This document shows positions 36,593 through 48,552 of a stretch of 64,000 nucleotides of DNA, one piece after another. Each line of letters begins with the position of its first letter. The stretch's first letter is position 1. Under the pieces are notes generated by a model that saw only the letters and a program-made list of their open reading frames with translations, was not told the DNA's origin and did not search any database. Position numbers and translations under genes: made by a program. The DNA comes from Patellaria atrata CBS 101060 (taxonomy: Eukaryota > Ascomycota > Dothideomycetes > Patellariales > Patellariaceae), in NCBI GenBank assembly GCA_010093705.1, contig MU006114.1, positions 124,001 through 188,000 of the forward strand. The letters run 5' to 3'.

Positions 36593-39500
36593 TGTGAATG
36601 AAATGTCTCAATTCATCTACGTAGGAAATAATAGAACGGGTCAAGGTAAGAGAGGGAGATAGAGAGAGATGAATTATCTTTTTTTATGGTGTGGTATCAG
36701 ACAGTGGATTCACATTGACGAAAATGGAATCGTTCGAGTGGTCAAAATAGGGAAAGGGCATCTGGCTGCGGAGATTGCGGAATTGGAATGCGCATCACAA
36801 CTATAACGGGGGGGACAAGGAGGAATAAAAGAGAAAGGAATAAAAGAGAAAAGGAAAAAGTACTTTTTGATGTGTTTTGCCAATCGGCGACGCAACCCAG
36901 GAGTAGTACGAAGTGATATGCGCTAGGCCTATGGGAAGAAAGCAGGAGTCAAGGTGATTTCTCAATAGATCCTGTCAACTAAGGAGGAAGAACTTCCGAC
37001 ATGGCACTCCATCAGTACCGTCTAGTAGCAAAACTACCTAGTAGGGTCAGGGTTGCCAGACTCCGTGTCTAGGGTACCAGAAAGTCATGCTCGACACGTG
37101 CAACACTGCGGTGAAAGAAAGCGTCTTGTATTGGTGAGTCTCGTCTGGAGTGGATTAGAGGGGGAAACGGCGACGGGATGATGGGACGATGGATGGGTAG
37201 TGAGAACGGAGTGGGGGGGTTGAAATGGATCGCGGAATTATTCTGGCTGATCTTGAAATACTCAAGGTACTTTTTTTTTTTTTTTTTTGCAAGATCAGTC
37301 TGAAAGGTGTACAGGTACAGTACTATACCATGCATGGGGTTGGCGAAGAGGCGGAAGATGGCATTGTCATGGCAAAAGGGAAGGATGCCGTTCGGTTGTC
37401 GGTTCATCGAAATTTTTCTGGTCAAGGGGTACGGTAGAACTACTAGTAGAAAAGGACTCAAGGCTGAAAGAGCCCAACCCTTGTACTAAGAACATTCGCG
37501 TCTATCGAAACAAGTTCTTGCATCACGTCAGGCATCACGTCAGACAATATAAACAAAAGCGGTCAAGAAAAGCATTAAAGAGGACAGGATATGCTTGCTA
37601 TCCGGAGCGTTAGACGGCGGTTGCTTCAACGGTTGCGACTCAGCGGCTATGCTTCGTCTAAAATAGTTTTGATCTTACTACGGGAGCGAAGGGAGTAGTA
37701 CGAATTATCATATCGAACACCCCAGTAATTAGATGTAGTACAGTAGAGCAGCACGTACGGGAGTACATGTACGACGGTGATAGCAACTATCGGCAAATGG
37801 TACCTGAAGCTGGCTTACACAACCCCCATAAGTAAAGATATCTAGAACAAAGGAAAGAACGCCTCAAGAAATGGATTGCCACGAAAAAGGGCAATACTAA
37901 TACCTCTGTTATACCAATCTAGCCCCACCGGCTTAGTCCTAGGAGAGCATACCACGTTTCTGCATCTTCAAGGACGCTAGTTACCTGGTCGTCGGGACAA
38001 AATTGACGGGTAGGAAGCGGTTAATGACGGGAGAGATGCTCTTGCTAAAATGAAATTCATTATCATTATCGAAAGAAGGGGAAGTCCTACAGCTTACCCC
38101 AAACGCTAGAACTAGCCCTCTATCAATCCATGGATAAGCTGCTCTCATGTAGGTGAAACGCCTAGAAGACTAGATCCCGTACACTAGGAACAGGAATCTG
38201 CCTGTTGACGTAAGTTGCTCTTTTACGGGGATCTCCAGAGTCCAGAGGAGAAGAATTGCGTGCAACTCTTCTTTTCGAAACAGACGAGCTGCCCTCTCAA
38301 GACGTTCCCGCAGCACGGAACCGAGTCGCTGTGGCATTTAATCCTCCTGCCGATCATTCAGATTTTTGACAACATCATTCTGCTCTCCCACGCATAGAAC
38401 GACCGTTGGAAGGTTGATGGAACGCTGCCCACTCGTCTATGCGGCCTCCGGCAATCTCTCCCATCTCATCCTATTCTGAGATGATTCAGATGTGTCATGC
38501 GCTCGTGCTCAAGCGCAGCGGTATCGTCTGCATATCGCGCCGCTGCTGCAGCTCGCTCCTTTGCTGAATGCCCAACTCCTCCCACATACCAGGCCGTCAA
38601 TTCCGTCTTGACGCTGGAGATTCCTTTCAGCGGTGAGGACGAGGCTAGGAACGATATAGCCTGTTTAATTGGCAGAACACACGAAAATCCCGAAGCCGTC
38701 GGGAACGGTTGGAAATCGAACAAAGCCCAGGAATATGATGAATTGCTTATCAGACCTAGTTCGGCCAGAGCTGCTTCCTGCTTCCTGCACCTAGCCGTGT
38801 GACATTCGCCTGCAGGCTACGCTTGGCTGCTACCTACTTTCAACGTACTGTATTTGATCTTGACTTTCTTTTTGAACAGAAGCCATCTGGTGCCCGTAAA
38901 TCCTGCCACGTCAGTCAGAAGCTTCAAATTAGGGACGGGACATAGCTGGCTCATTTGCTCAAAGCGACGAAGCCCGCATTATCAGCCCATGCATATGAGC
39001 TCATATGACCGTTCTGAACCTCCCACGGATACGGTCAGTATAGCGAATGAAACAATATAGATTTGAACTTCGTATTGGTTGCACGACATATTTCATGTAG
39101 GGGACGCCCTACACGATATACTCCGAGGATGAGTCCTACTAAAAATGTTTGCTAATGAATTATAGACGATCACGATGAAAGGAGCAAGATGATTACAGTA
39201 AACTCATTTTAAGACTAGAGCTCTACCGGAAATAAAATGACTATAGGTAACCCATGCGTAGGACCCAGCTAAGAAAGATCTCAATTATGGAGTCATCGGT
39301 GTCAAAGATGGAAATATGCTCATATTACATGTCTGGGGGCACATGTCAGCGGTTCGAATGTTCCGTGAAGGAAGGGAGCCTTCATCTTTGCGAACGAACT
39401 GGTTTATTGATTGATACGGACTTCAGATGAGAATTGTTTACAGGGCTGGGCTTCATCTGTTTCGGCTGACGTCGAATTTGAGATGTCGAGAGATCTAAAC

Positions 39501-40981
39501 GTACCTTGGGGAACGTTACACGACCCGGTGTTGAATGTCGAAAGACCCAATAGGCTCAAACTGGAAAGCTTGAGGTTGTCTTGTACAACATCCCATATCG
39601 GAAGTTACCCCTCACTCTGCGTTCCTCAATCACCATATTTCGCCGCAATTAAGGTATGGATGACTGATATTGTTTGTTATCAAGTTCACGGTAAGGTCCA
39701 GGTAGCGTAGTCTGAAAAGCTTATCAGATCACCTCACTCATTTGGTTTCGGGTAGTGCTGAGATGACGGTATATTCCCCCGGATAATCTTTATCAGCAGT
39801 CCATCCCTGCAATTTGATATCATTTACAGGAGTTCGGCATGCCGTATCGTAGAGCAACCGGTCGGGCCGCGTTCACAGGATGTGGCCAGCCGGCATATTC
39901 AACGAGGCACCTACTGCAAAGTCATGCATCAGTTGCCCTACCGAAATATTTCTGAGCAACCAGGGGACGTGGAGGCAATAAAGTTATAGGGATGTCAGCC
40001 CTGAGTAATTCCCCTCGTTGTAACCCTCAAGGACTTCATCTGGGGCTTTTTCCTGATCAGGACAATCTCAAAGGTACCAAGCTGCAGTTGCCCGCTTCGT
40101 GTAGCCTCTAGGATATTGACGGTTGTTCTGGAACGTCAAGATGTGTAAAATCCGGTGAGCCGTGGGGTTGAGAAAGGGATGTTAAAAGTGATGGATCACA
40201 ATTGCCTACTCATCTCAGCAGCTAATGCATGATATACATACCGATGATATGTATAGGCTTTCGCGTACATCGGTGATCGCGATGGTGTAACGGACGACTG
40301 ACCGGACTGCTCACGTTCCTCGAATAGAAGCTCACGCTGCTATGTTCTCTGCAGATGTGTTTGCTAGTGATGACCATGCGGAGGTTCACTGCAGCAGGTT
40401 CTATCCAATCGAGTTCTTCTTAATGTAATTGAGAGGCACAACAAGTCGAATTGTGTGGGAAAAGAGGAGAAGAGGATGCCTAGGAGTTGCTGACAGTAGT
40501 TACAGTACAGCAGGAGGAAGTTATTCATGACATCCTGGATCTCTGCATGCGTCGTAGTTCCCGTCAATGAATTGCCCACAGGGCTGAAACAACATGCACG
40601 TGCACATAAGGCCCCCTCAAGCACATGATTCTTACCATTATTTCACTTATAGTATTGGAACCTGATCCGTAAAGTAGGTACTTCTTGAACTGAAATACGG
40701 TGTGGATTTGCTATATCTCAATTCATCGATAGCATGACTGTAAATGCACAAACCTCCTGAGCGTCGTACACCAAAACCAAGAGATATGACGGCAGGGACC
40801 TTAAGCACACATCAAGGAAAATCATCCCGTGAGGTATTTTACAGTTGCCAACTACCCCATAATATCAAATGAACGCCACCAGAACCCAAGTCCCCTTCTC
40901 TACCAAATATCCGTTGAATGCCAATTATGTCACTATCAACCCTCACAGCGAGCCTGAGAAGAGAACCCTCAAAAAGTGTTT
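36593..40981. other. 4.4-kb gene-poor region
   Basis: No gene I can support. Around 38,210-38,800 frames are partly open on both strands: 101 codons plus and 85 codons minus, with NSVLTLEIPFSGEDEARND on plus. This could be a decayed gene, but I recognise nothing. An 18-base T run lies at 37,271-37,288. A 7-bp hairpin (TGTAGGG GACG CCCTACA) is at 39,096-39,113. A 99-codon plus frame (39,411-39,710) has no recognisable features. Confidence 0.5.
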
Positions 40982-42257
40982 TTAATAGGGGCTGTTGACA
41001 ATATCATTCCTTCCTAAGTAGCTCTTCCTCGTATTGCTGCGCCTATTGTCTCCGATCCGAGAAGGTGTTGCGATACTCTCTCGTGTCGGCTTTTGAAGTT
41101 GGCGCTTAGCAACCATATTAACCTCGTTTGGTAAGGCAACAATCAGATTCTTATCCGAACCAAACTTGAAGTTATCTGCTTTAACTTCCTCAGAGTAACG
41201 CTTGATGCTGTAGGGATCCTTGCGTTTGGCGAGCACCTTCTTCATGCTCCATGTAACGATGAACGGACCCGTAGCTGTGATAATCGTTGTCTCGGAGCTA
41301 TCGACGCCGGTGTTGAAACGTGCAGGTGTAAACGAGATAGGGGCCTTTGTCTCATGTTGGAATTGAGCAACATGAGCAGGTGTCAATGCTAGACGTCGAG
41401 GCTGTGGCTTTGAGTCTTTAGCAAACGCTTTCTCAAAGCCAAGTTTGCCCTCATTCTTTCCACTTTGTTGTAGAGCATCAATGAGAAGTAGATATGTGCG
41501 AGTCGTTGCTAAGACCCATCTACCATCCGCGGAAACGTCAAGGCCAATGATAGGGTCACCCAGAGCTGGAATGTGGGTCTTGGCATTGATACCAAGGCGA
41601 TCAAACATGCGAATGTCACCTTTGTTGGATGCAACCGCAATGTAGCCCTTATCCGTCGTAGCAGCAGCAGAAAAGTCGTTCTTTGAAACGTACTGTTTGA
41701 GTTCGGAGTCGACTAGCTTATCTCCAGCCAAACGGGGATCAATGCGGTACAACGCGTTCCTAGACAGCCCAAGGAAAGTTTGCTCGCCTGTCATTTGTGC
41801 GAATTTCTACTTATGTTAGTATCATATTCTAGGTCAGAAGTTATTAGACAATGGGTAACGTACAGATTCTGGCGCAATAACATTGACAGGGATATCATTA
41901 TGGACCTTCCATTCGTCTACTACCTTTCCATACTCAAGATCCATGCGGTATAAGGAGTTCGGATTGTCTGCATTCTGCAAAATCATGTTCGTATCCTCGC
42001 CATGGAGCATAACCTTTGTTGGACTGAATAATTTGCCTTTCGGAGTTTGCACCTTCGAGATGTTCGTAGAGAATTCGAGGTGATTATCGGGGGTATGCTT
42101 GAAGACACCAATCTTAGAACCCCTGACAACAAAAGATCGATCGTGTTTGTACCCAACAGCAAGCTGCGAGTTAGCATCGCCATCTTCTTCACGAGTGTTA
42201 ACGTCATCCTCAGACTCATCAGAATCGTAATGTTCGCTTCGCTGCCCGTCGTCTTCA

Positions 42258-42289
<32 letters not shown>

Positions 42290-43591
42290 TTCATGTTCTT
42301 CACCTTCCTGATCCTCCATCGTAAGATCCTGAAACGCTTCTAAGACATATTCACGGTCATTGTCTTTAGCTTTTAACCATTTCGTTTGATTCAAATGCTC
42401 CCATAGACCTTGCATCAAGCCCTCATTGAAACGCTCTAGGGTTTCTGTATCTTTGAAGCGTAGCAGCCAGGAGAAAGCGGACCCATCTTCCAAGTAATGG
42501 TTGAAGATGAAGGAAAGATATTCAAAGTTGAATACGGGATTGATCTCGGGTACAACAGGCTGACCAAGCCAATCCCGCTCTTCACCAGTCACCTGAAGCC
42601 AATACTCCCAATTTCCCGTCTCCGATACAGTAGCTTTAACGGCAGGATCCTGAAGGAGAAATGTACCAGACTGGAAATCGAACAAGTGGAGCTCTGCAGC
42701 TTCGTCTGCAAGTATCTCTCGCCCTTCAGGTCTAACTGCCGCGGGCGGAGCAATCGTAGGCTTGTCTTCTTTTTCTTCTTTTACCGGGACATTTCCTCGC
42801 TTAGATGACTTGTTAGCAATCTCTCCTTTGCTAATTGACTTTTTTGGGGTTGGAAGAGCCTGCTTGGGTTCTGGTAAGGTAGGCATCGCGGGCGACTTTG
42901 TCGTCGGGCTCGATACTGGACTCGCGTCGGGTACCGGTTCGTCGACGAAGTAAAACTGCTTCAGGTCGTCTTCTGTTGCAGTATCCCTACTCTTGCGGTA
43001 CTTGCGTTCGTACTGACACTGTGCGGCAACGATTTCGAATGTGGACACAGTACCCGCTTGCACTGAACGATCGCAAACAAATTCCCAGAGATCGCCTTGA
43101 TCTCCACTAAGATCCCTCCAAGCGAACACTTTCTCTCCTGTTTGTCTAATATCTGTCCTAAATTGCAGGCTTTCGTCTAATAAGAATGTCTTTTCGTCCT
43201 TGTCTCCACTCAATCCTTCCAAGGCTGCGTCTTCACCTTCCTCGTCTGCGATCAGTTCCTCCTCGCCTTCTTCGTACGCACGTTGAATAACAAGTTGATA
43301 CTGAAACTCCTGTCCAGTCCGACGTATGGATGCGGCCGCGTCCTTGAAGATGAGCTCAGAGTAACCCTTTACAGAAAGAGGGCGGACGAGATAGAGTTGT
43401 CCTTGTGGGACTTCGATGATGGACTCCTTAGAACTATCTCCAAAGAGAAATTTACTAACTATAGATATCCCCGAAAGATTAGTGTCTTATGTCGTTGATC
43501 ATAAAGCTACCTGAAAGACGATGGTTGAGGGAGGTAGAAGTTAAGACGCGGGGCGTCATGTGTTGCTCTTACCGTTCTTGATCATAAACAT
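40982..43591 (-). CDS. VID27: Vacuolar import and degradation protein Vid27
   Basis: Vid27 belongs to the fungal vacuolar import and degradation group. Minus-strand exons are 43573-43591, 41864-43458 and 40982-41806, with introns of 114 and 57 bp, 812 residues. The tiny first exon encodes only MFMIKN plus one base; splicing gives MFMIKNVSKFLFGDSSKE, the typical Vid27 start. The N-terminal region includes GQLYLVRPLSVKGYSELIFK. A central PH-like part follows, then a long Glu/Asp run near residue 400, then the WD-like Vid27 C-terminal domain (SKFAQMTGEQTFLGLSRNAL, ALGDPIIGLDVSADGRWVLA). The protein ends with a basic tail. All exon phases agree. The molecular role of the family is poorly defined. 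Confidence 0.92.
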
Positions 43592-44312
43592 TGTCGCGAA
43601 GATATGTATGAGATGTTTGTCTGTTCTTGGCAAATTTCCGAGGCCTGCTGGGGGAGTAAGGAATTAACTGACCTCACCTGTTGTTGTGCGCAGAAGAAAG
43701 CTGGGAAAGCAAAAGGATCGATTTCTTGCGTACTTGTAGGGCAGAAAGTGGGAGGTAAACAATCGTCATCCCACCAGGCTGCACTCTCTAGAACTAGGCC
43801 TATCCCGGTTACCGTACTAGCACCATAAGTATACTTCCACTTACCTAATTCTTGAAAGATAATATGGTAAATTAAGTACATGTATACTCCGGAGACGTTC
43901 AACGTTCCCAAGAAGCACAATAACTACTTTGAATATGTGAATAAAAAAATCCTATGCTTTTTTAGTGCGTATATCAGTGTCGTTACGAGCCCTATATACA
44001 GTGAATCTGCCTCATCACCTCACTGGAAAGAAGTGTTAACTTCGATTTTACGCAAAGCAATTTCGTCCTTAATATCTAAGGTGCCCCGATGAATCTCTCA
44101 TATACTCAAAGGAATAATCTACAAACTCCTCTTGTGGCCTCTATGAAGAAGTACGGGATGTTGAGTAGGAGAAGAATAGCCTCACCTAGTAGTAGATTCC
44201 CAGGCGGATCGACTATGTACTGTGCAAATTGTATGGTACACGCACGTTTCATAGAGATACGCAAGTACCGTACGAGGAGGGTATTATTGTCAAGATCCAA
44301 GCAGGTAAGCGC
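43592..44312. other. Spacer VID27 promoter / kinase 3' flank
   Basis: About 0.7 kb between two genes on the same strand. Chance frames only. Confidence 0.55.
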
Positions 44313-47236
44313 TCACCCCTTTCTCAACCTCCCGATTTTATCCACCATCTCCTCAATCTTGTATGGTTTATGTATAATATCGTCCATTCCCGAATCCATC
44401 ATATCCTGTTTTTGCTCTTCCCTCACATTCGCTGTGACCCCAAGCACTGGTATCCGATTCCTTTCTTCCTTCCGTTCCCACTCACGGAGGCCCTTTGTCG
44501 CAGCGTTTCCGTCCATGACCGGCATCTCTTGATCCATTAGTATGCACTCGAAGGGTAGAGTATCCTTATGACCGTTTGAGGCGCTATCAATTACTGTGTT
44601 AACCCCCTCACGACCATTATTAGCTGTCGTGACTGCGTATCCTTTGGACTCAAGTTTGCGGCGAAGAATCTTTTGGTTGATGACGTTGTCCTCCACGACG
44701 AGGATGCGCGGTCTGCCATTATTTGTCTTCTCGGAAGCGCTGCCCAGTGGACTGTCCCTACCTTCGCCATAGCTAGATTTGTGAGAAGAGGGAATATCTG
44801 GTCGTTCGTTGATATTGTATTCATCAGTATGTTGCTCGACGTGAGAAGCAACTTTCGCCGTCTCCTGATAACGTTCCGCCTTGTTATCAAATGTGGACCC
44901 CGTCTCGGGTTTGGCTTCTGTCACATTCTCAACAGGAGGATCTTTCAATGATTCCGGAACCTCCTCATCCTCGATCGGCTGTATGGAAATAGGTGCAACT
45001 TTCTTTCCTGCAGTATTACACAGATAGTCCGTCGCATGCTGAAACTGTCCGTCAGGATCAGCGGGCGCGTCTGTTCTGCGTACTTTGATAAAATAGCCAA
45101 AGGTACTCCCTTCTCCCAATTTGGAGCTAACGCCGATTTCTCCGCCGTGGAGTTGACACAGCTTCCGACTGATGTTAAGACCCAGACCACTACCTCCATA
45201 TATTTCAGATGTTTTTGGAGTAGCTTGTCTGAACCGTTCGAACAATTTGGCCTGGTCTTCGGCACTAATTCCAATACCAGTATCTTTTACTGCAACCATG
45301 AGGTACAAAGTCTCTCCGTTTCCCCATTCTGAGGTTAGTGTACCATCCATTCTATAACCCGAATCATCAGTATCAAAGAAGACCACGCTGGGTGGATATG
45401 ACGTTGGGCGTTGCTGAGAAGCACCTATCGCAACAAATATCTTCTTGTCTCCATCGGTTTTCGCTGTGAACTTGATCGCGTTCGTCATCAAATTGGTGAG
45501 CACCTGTACAACTCTGACCTCATCTGCCTTAACCCACTCGACCATGCAATCTTGGTACGAAATATCTACCGAGTATTTGAAATCGATACCCTGTTTACGT
45601 AGCTCAGTTTGGAACATTTTCAGCGCATTTGCCACGCCCTCCTTCGGTCTGATACTCTTAGGAGATAACGACAACATGGCAGAGTCCAACTTAGAGAATG
45701 AAAGAATATCGTCGACGATATTCTTCTGGTGCATTACGCAAATATTTATTGTCTTGGCTGCTTCGATGATATCTGCTGTATATGGGCTGTCGTCACCGCT
45801 ATGTCTTGACTGCACAATCTCCAAGATATCCTCTGCACAGTGTAGTACAGCAGAAAGGGGATTTCGAATCTCATGGCTTATCATATCTATGAAACGTTCC
45901 TGTTGCTCTTTACGCTCTTGTGCTTCATCTGCGTTCTTCTTCTGGGCAAGTTCTGCTGCTTTATTAGAGGTGATATCAACGATGGCGCATATAAAACCCC
46001 CATGCTCTTTCAAGCTAACATGCTTCAGCTCCTCATCGCCAAGAGGAGTTAACAGCAACAGTCTCCAAGGAGTCGATTGTCCCTGGGACCGAAATTCTAT
46101 CTGCATTTGCTGTCCCTTGGCAAATGCTTCGCGATACGCTCCCATTACTGAGTCATAATCTTCCTCGTGGATGCTTTCGGGCCAGCCCTGGAACTGTTTA
46201 TTGGCATCATCGTTCGTGGTTAGTGTCCAGAAGCGCGTGTTAACGAACACTGCTTGAGCATCTCGGTCCAGTATAGCAATACCAACAGGGAGCATCTCCG
46301 CGAACCTGTGGAAAAAGGGGTGTAGGTCGAATGGTTGTGCATCAGAGCTCCTTTTCTGAATTTCTTGAGGTTGTCCGACATCGGGACTCGTTTTCTCAAT
46401 CTCTTGAGGTTGTCCGACATCCGGGCTCCCCTTGCCAGCCTTTTGAGGATTGCTTTTGGTCTCAGCGTCTGCATTCGCATTTTCTAACTTCTCCGCTGGA
46501 GGTTGGAGGGACTGATTCAAGAAGTTGACGTTCGCGAGTATCTGTGCAACAGCTCCACGAATGGTATCTGATTCAGTATCCCAAATTGGACTGACGGTGA
46601 CCGGTAAAACTCTTCCATCCTTCAATCGACGTTCAAACTTCGTAGACGTCATGCGGTTTTCTGGCTTTGTCTCGAGAATTGAGCGCAGCGCTTCTAATGC
46701 TTCATCTGACAAGGAATCTTTTTGCGATCTTCCTTCCTCTTCGTCGTCGGAATCCATTATACTCTCCCATTTGTTATTCTGATGCAGGGCGTGTTCGTCG
46801 CCCCAGTAGATAGCCGCTGGATGGGGTAAGGACTTGACGAATGTAACGAAGGATTTGAGACAATGACTAATGTTACAGTAGTTAGCCCATCTGAACAAAT
46901 AAACACCTTGAAAGGGCTTTGCAAGCTCACGATGGGGTTGGGTCTGCCTGCGACTGTGCGGCTCCATCAAACTTGCAATGGCCATCTTCCATGGCGGCGA
47001 ACTTTGATTGATCTCAGGATGCTCTTGGAATCATAGTTATATTCGGCGAGCATTTTGTATGCGTCAGAGGAGGAGCAGAGGGTATTATACTACTAGAGCA
47101 CGCGTTGTAGAAAGAATCGATCTACAAAATGACGTACTGGCTGCAAGAACGCCTTCGCCGCATCTCGCTTTCCATCATCGAGAATACTGTATGATTTAGC
47201 GTACAGAGGTACAGTGTTCCAGACCACCTTTAACAT
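44313..47236 (-). CDS. Hybrid sensor histidine kinase with receiver domain
   Basis: A fungal hybrid kinase. The main exon (44313 to at least 46985) encodes PAS-like sensor segments (HPAAIYWGDE; MLPVGIAILDRDAQAVFVNT). The H-box is FIDMISHEIRNPLSA, the N-box NLMTNAIKF, and the ATP-lid motifs are DTGIGIS, FERFRQ and GGSGLGL. The C-terminal receiver has LMDQEMPVMDG as the phospho-acceptor region and ends HKPYKIEEMV. All catalytic boxes look intact. Upstream of ATG 46985 the frame remains coding-like (HPEINQSSPPWK) up to an acceptor at 47022. I propose a first exon at 47138-47236 (MLKVVWNTVPLYAKSYSI...) joined by a 116-bp intron, phase 0, total about 935 residues. The minimal start is 46985. A 39-bp tandem duplication in the linker repeats SPDVGQPQEI. 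Confidence 0.87.
46352..46429 (-). repeat. 39-bp in-frame tandem duplication inside the histidine kinase
   Basis: Two adjacent 39-bp copies (46352-46390 and 46391-46429) encode a repeated 13-residue unit (SPDVGQPQEIEKT and a close variant) in the linker between the PAS-like segments. The copies differ at a few bases, so the duplication is not brand new. Confidence 0.8.
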
Positions 47237-47869
47237 TTGTGTTTTTATATAGTACTTCTATATATATTTTTAAGGACGGGCTCTTGTTATATCTTTTCTA
47301 AATTTACCTCATATTACTACTCTACGGGGATGTCATTTTATGTACCCATTTATATTACTTCACGTCACTTTATATCCTACTCTACTAAATACTCTACATA
47401 GACTTCTACTAGCAGCTATAACTTAGTGGAGCGATCCATACGACCCATCTATAGCCTTTGTCGAGCCAGAGCTTTGTCGAGCCAGAGCACTCAATCAAAA
47501 ATTCCGTTCGGTTTCAAAGGAAAAGACCCGTACGGGTTAGATACGGCCTCAGCTACGGTCTCACATACGGCCTCAAATGAGCTCTCTGCACGACCAGGGC
47601 CGCAGTAGGGCAAGCATATTTAGAAGGATAGCTTATAGTCCGCTCTGGGCTCCTTCTGACCGTTCGGTTCCCCCATTAGTAGACGCGTCTAAAGCTATAT
47701 CTGGTGCTATACACAAGCCGTACATCTCGCTCTTCGTAGCCCTATCCGAGCCATACCCATCGCGCCATACCCCCATATTCGAACCTATCTTCATGCTCCT
47801 ATCCAAGCCGTACAAATCACTCCTCTGAGACCGTATTCAAACCGTACAGATCACTCTTCATGGCCGTAT
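47237..47869. other. AT-rich spacer leading into short tandem repeats
   Basis: 47,237-47,410 is AT-rich. From about 47,430 several unrelated short tandem repeats follow (see the repeat entries). No gene is seen. Confidence 0.5.
47434..47582. repeat. Short tandem repeats (16-bp and ~14-bp units)
   Basis: CCAGAGCTTTGTCGAG and its partial neighbours repeat near 47,452-47,490. Near 47,538-47,580 the motif TACGGCCTCA recurs three times with small changes at about 14-bp spacing. A 12-bp palindrome ACCCGTACGGGT lies just before the second group. Confidence 0.7.
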
Positions 47870-47871
47870 CT
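47715..47871. repeat. 33-bp minisatellite
   Basis: Five consecutive units start at 47715, 47748, 47781, 47805 and 47839. Lengths are 33, 33, 24, 34 and 33 bp. The best unit reads as KPYRSLFMAVS on the plus strand, and other units read KPYISLFVALS and EPYPSRHTPIF. One unit lacks 9 bp and one has an extra base that breaks the frame, so it is now noncoding. It ends exactly where the small broken gene on the other strand stops. Confidence 0.8.
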
Positions 47872-48126
47872 AAGACCAACCGCCAAATGGCTGGACTTGA
47901 ATTTTAACCAAAGACTCGGCTGTCTTGATCGAGCTCATGTCAAGCTTCAAGCGATGAAGCTCTTCGGAAATGCGTGAGAGTTTGCTTGTCTTGCGTGGTC
48001 GAGAGGGTTTGTGGGCGGCTGGGATGAGCTGGGAATATGAGTGTTATGAAGGTGCTCAAGGTGGGTGTGATTCCTTACCTTTTAATGGATGTTTGGTGCT
48101 TGGAAAGGATTGAGGGTGTCAGCCAT
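47870..48126 (-). pseudogene. Small two-exon gene remnant with in-frame stop
   Basis: Minus-strand exon 1 is 48079-48126 (MADTLNPFQAPNIH, then TAA, then K) and exon 2 is 47870-48028. They are separated by a 50-bp intron with gtaagg and cccag ends. Exon 2 is in frame with exon 1 and reads like protein: HKPSRPRKTSKLSRISEELH, then SSIKTAESLVKIQVQPFGG. It then meets a TAG at the minisatellite edge. The internal stop is TAA where CAA would fit, a single C-to-T change (inference). The product is basic and helical; I do not recognise the family. Alternatively exon 1 is elsewhere and the gene is alive. Confidence 0.45.
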
Positions 48127-48552
48127 GACTAAGAGGGAAATAATGCGAGAGGGACGGGAAGTAGCAGGTCTGAGGAGCTTTGTTCATACCCTAATGGAGG
48201 TAAGTGCGAGACTTAATTATAAGGAAGCAACAAGCTGTCACGGAAAATTCTGCTGCTTGATTTCCTTGGTAAGTACTATAGTCGTTGCCCATGATGTGTT
48301 TGGTTTACATCACGCACCAGTGATCGATCAAGACACGCAAAACAACAGGCATTCAGTAAGTTCGCCATTGATTTGATCATCCACGTCAAGCTATCTGGTA
48401 CAAGCAAAACCACCCACCCAGCGAGCGCACCCGATCCTCATTCTAGATAGCATAAACTCCAGACACCGTATGAAAAAGTAACTTTAACCTTCTCCTTAAC
48501 TCATGGATGTCAAAGTTCTCAATAGCCGTTCAACACAGCGAACCCGAGAGCG
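48127..48552. other. Spacer
   Basis: A plus-strand frame (48,089-48,376, 95 codons) overlaps the remnant above on the opposite strand and looks like its shadow. Nothing else is supported. Confidence 0.45.

Noticed and set aside
39340-39370. GGTTCGAAT that resembles a tRNA B box
   Set aside because: The bases after it do not complete the T-arm, and no A box or acceptor stem fits at the right distance.
45445-46158. 237-codon plus-strand frame
   Set aside because: It lies antisense inside the histidine kinase catalytic region, which has clear motifs on the minus strand.
46860-46915. Possible 40-bp intron in the kinase near FQGVYLFRWANYCNISH (gtgttt ... attag with a GCTAAC branch)
   Set aside because: None of the donor/acceptor pairs has a length divisible by three, and each would break the frame of the following PAS-like block, so I kept the unspliced reading.
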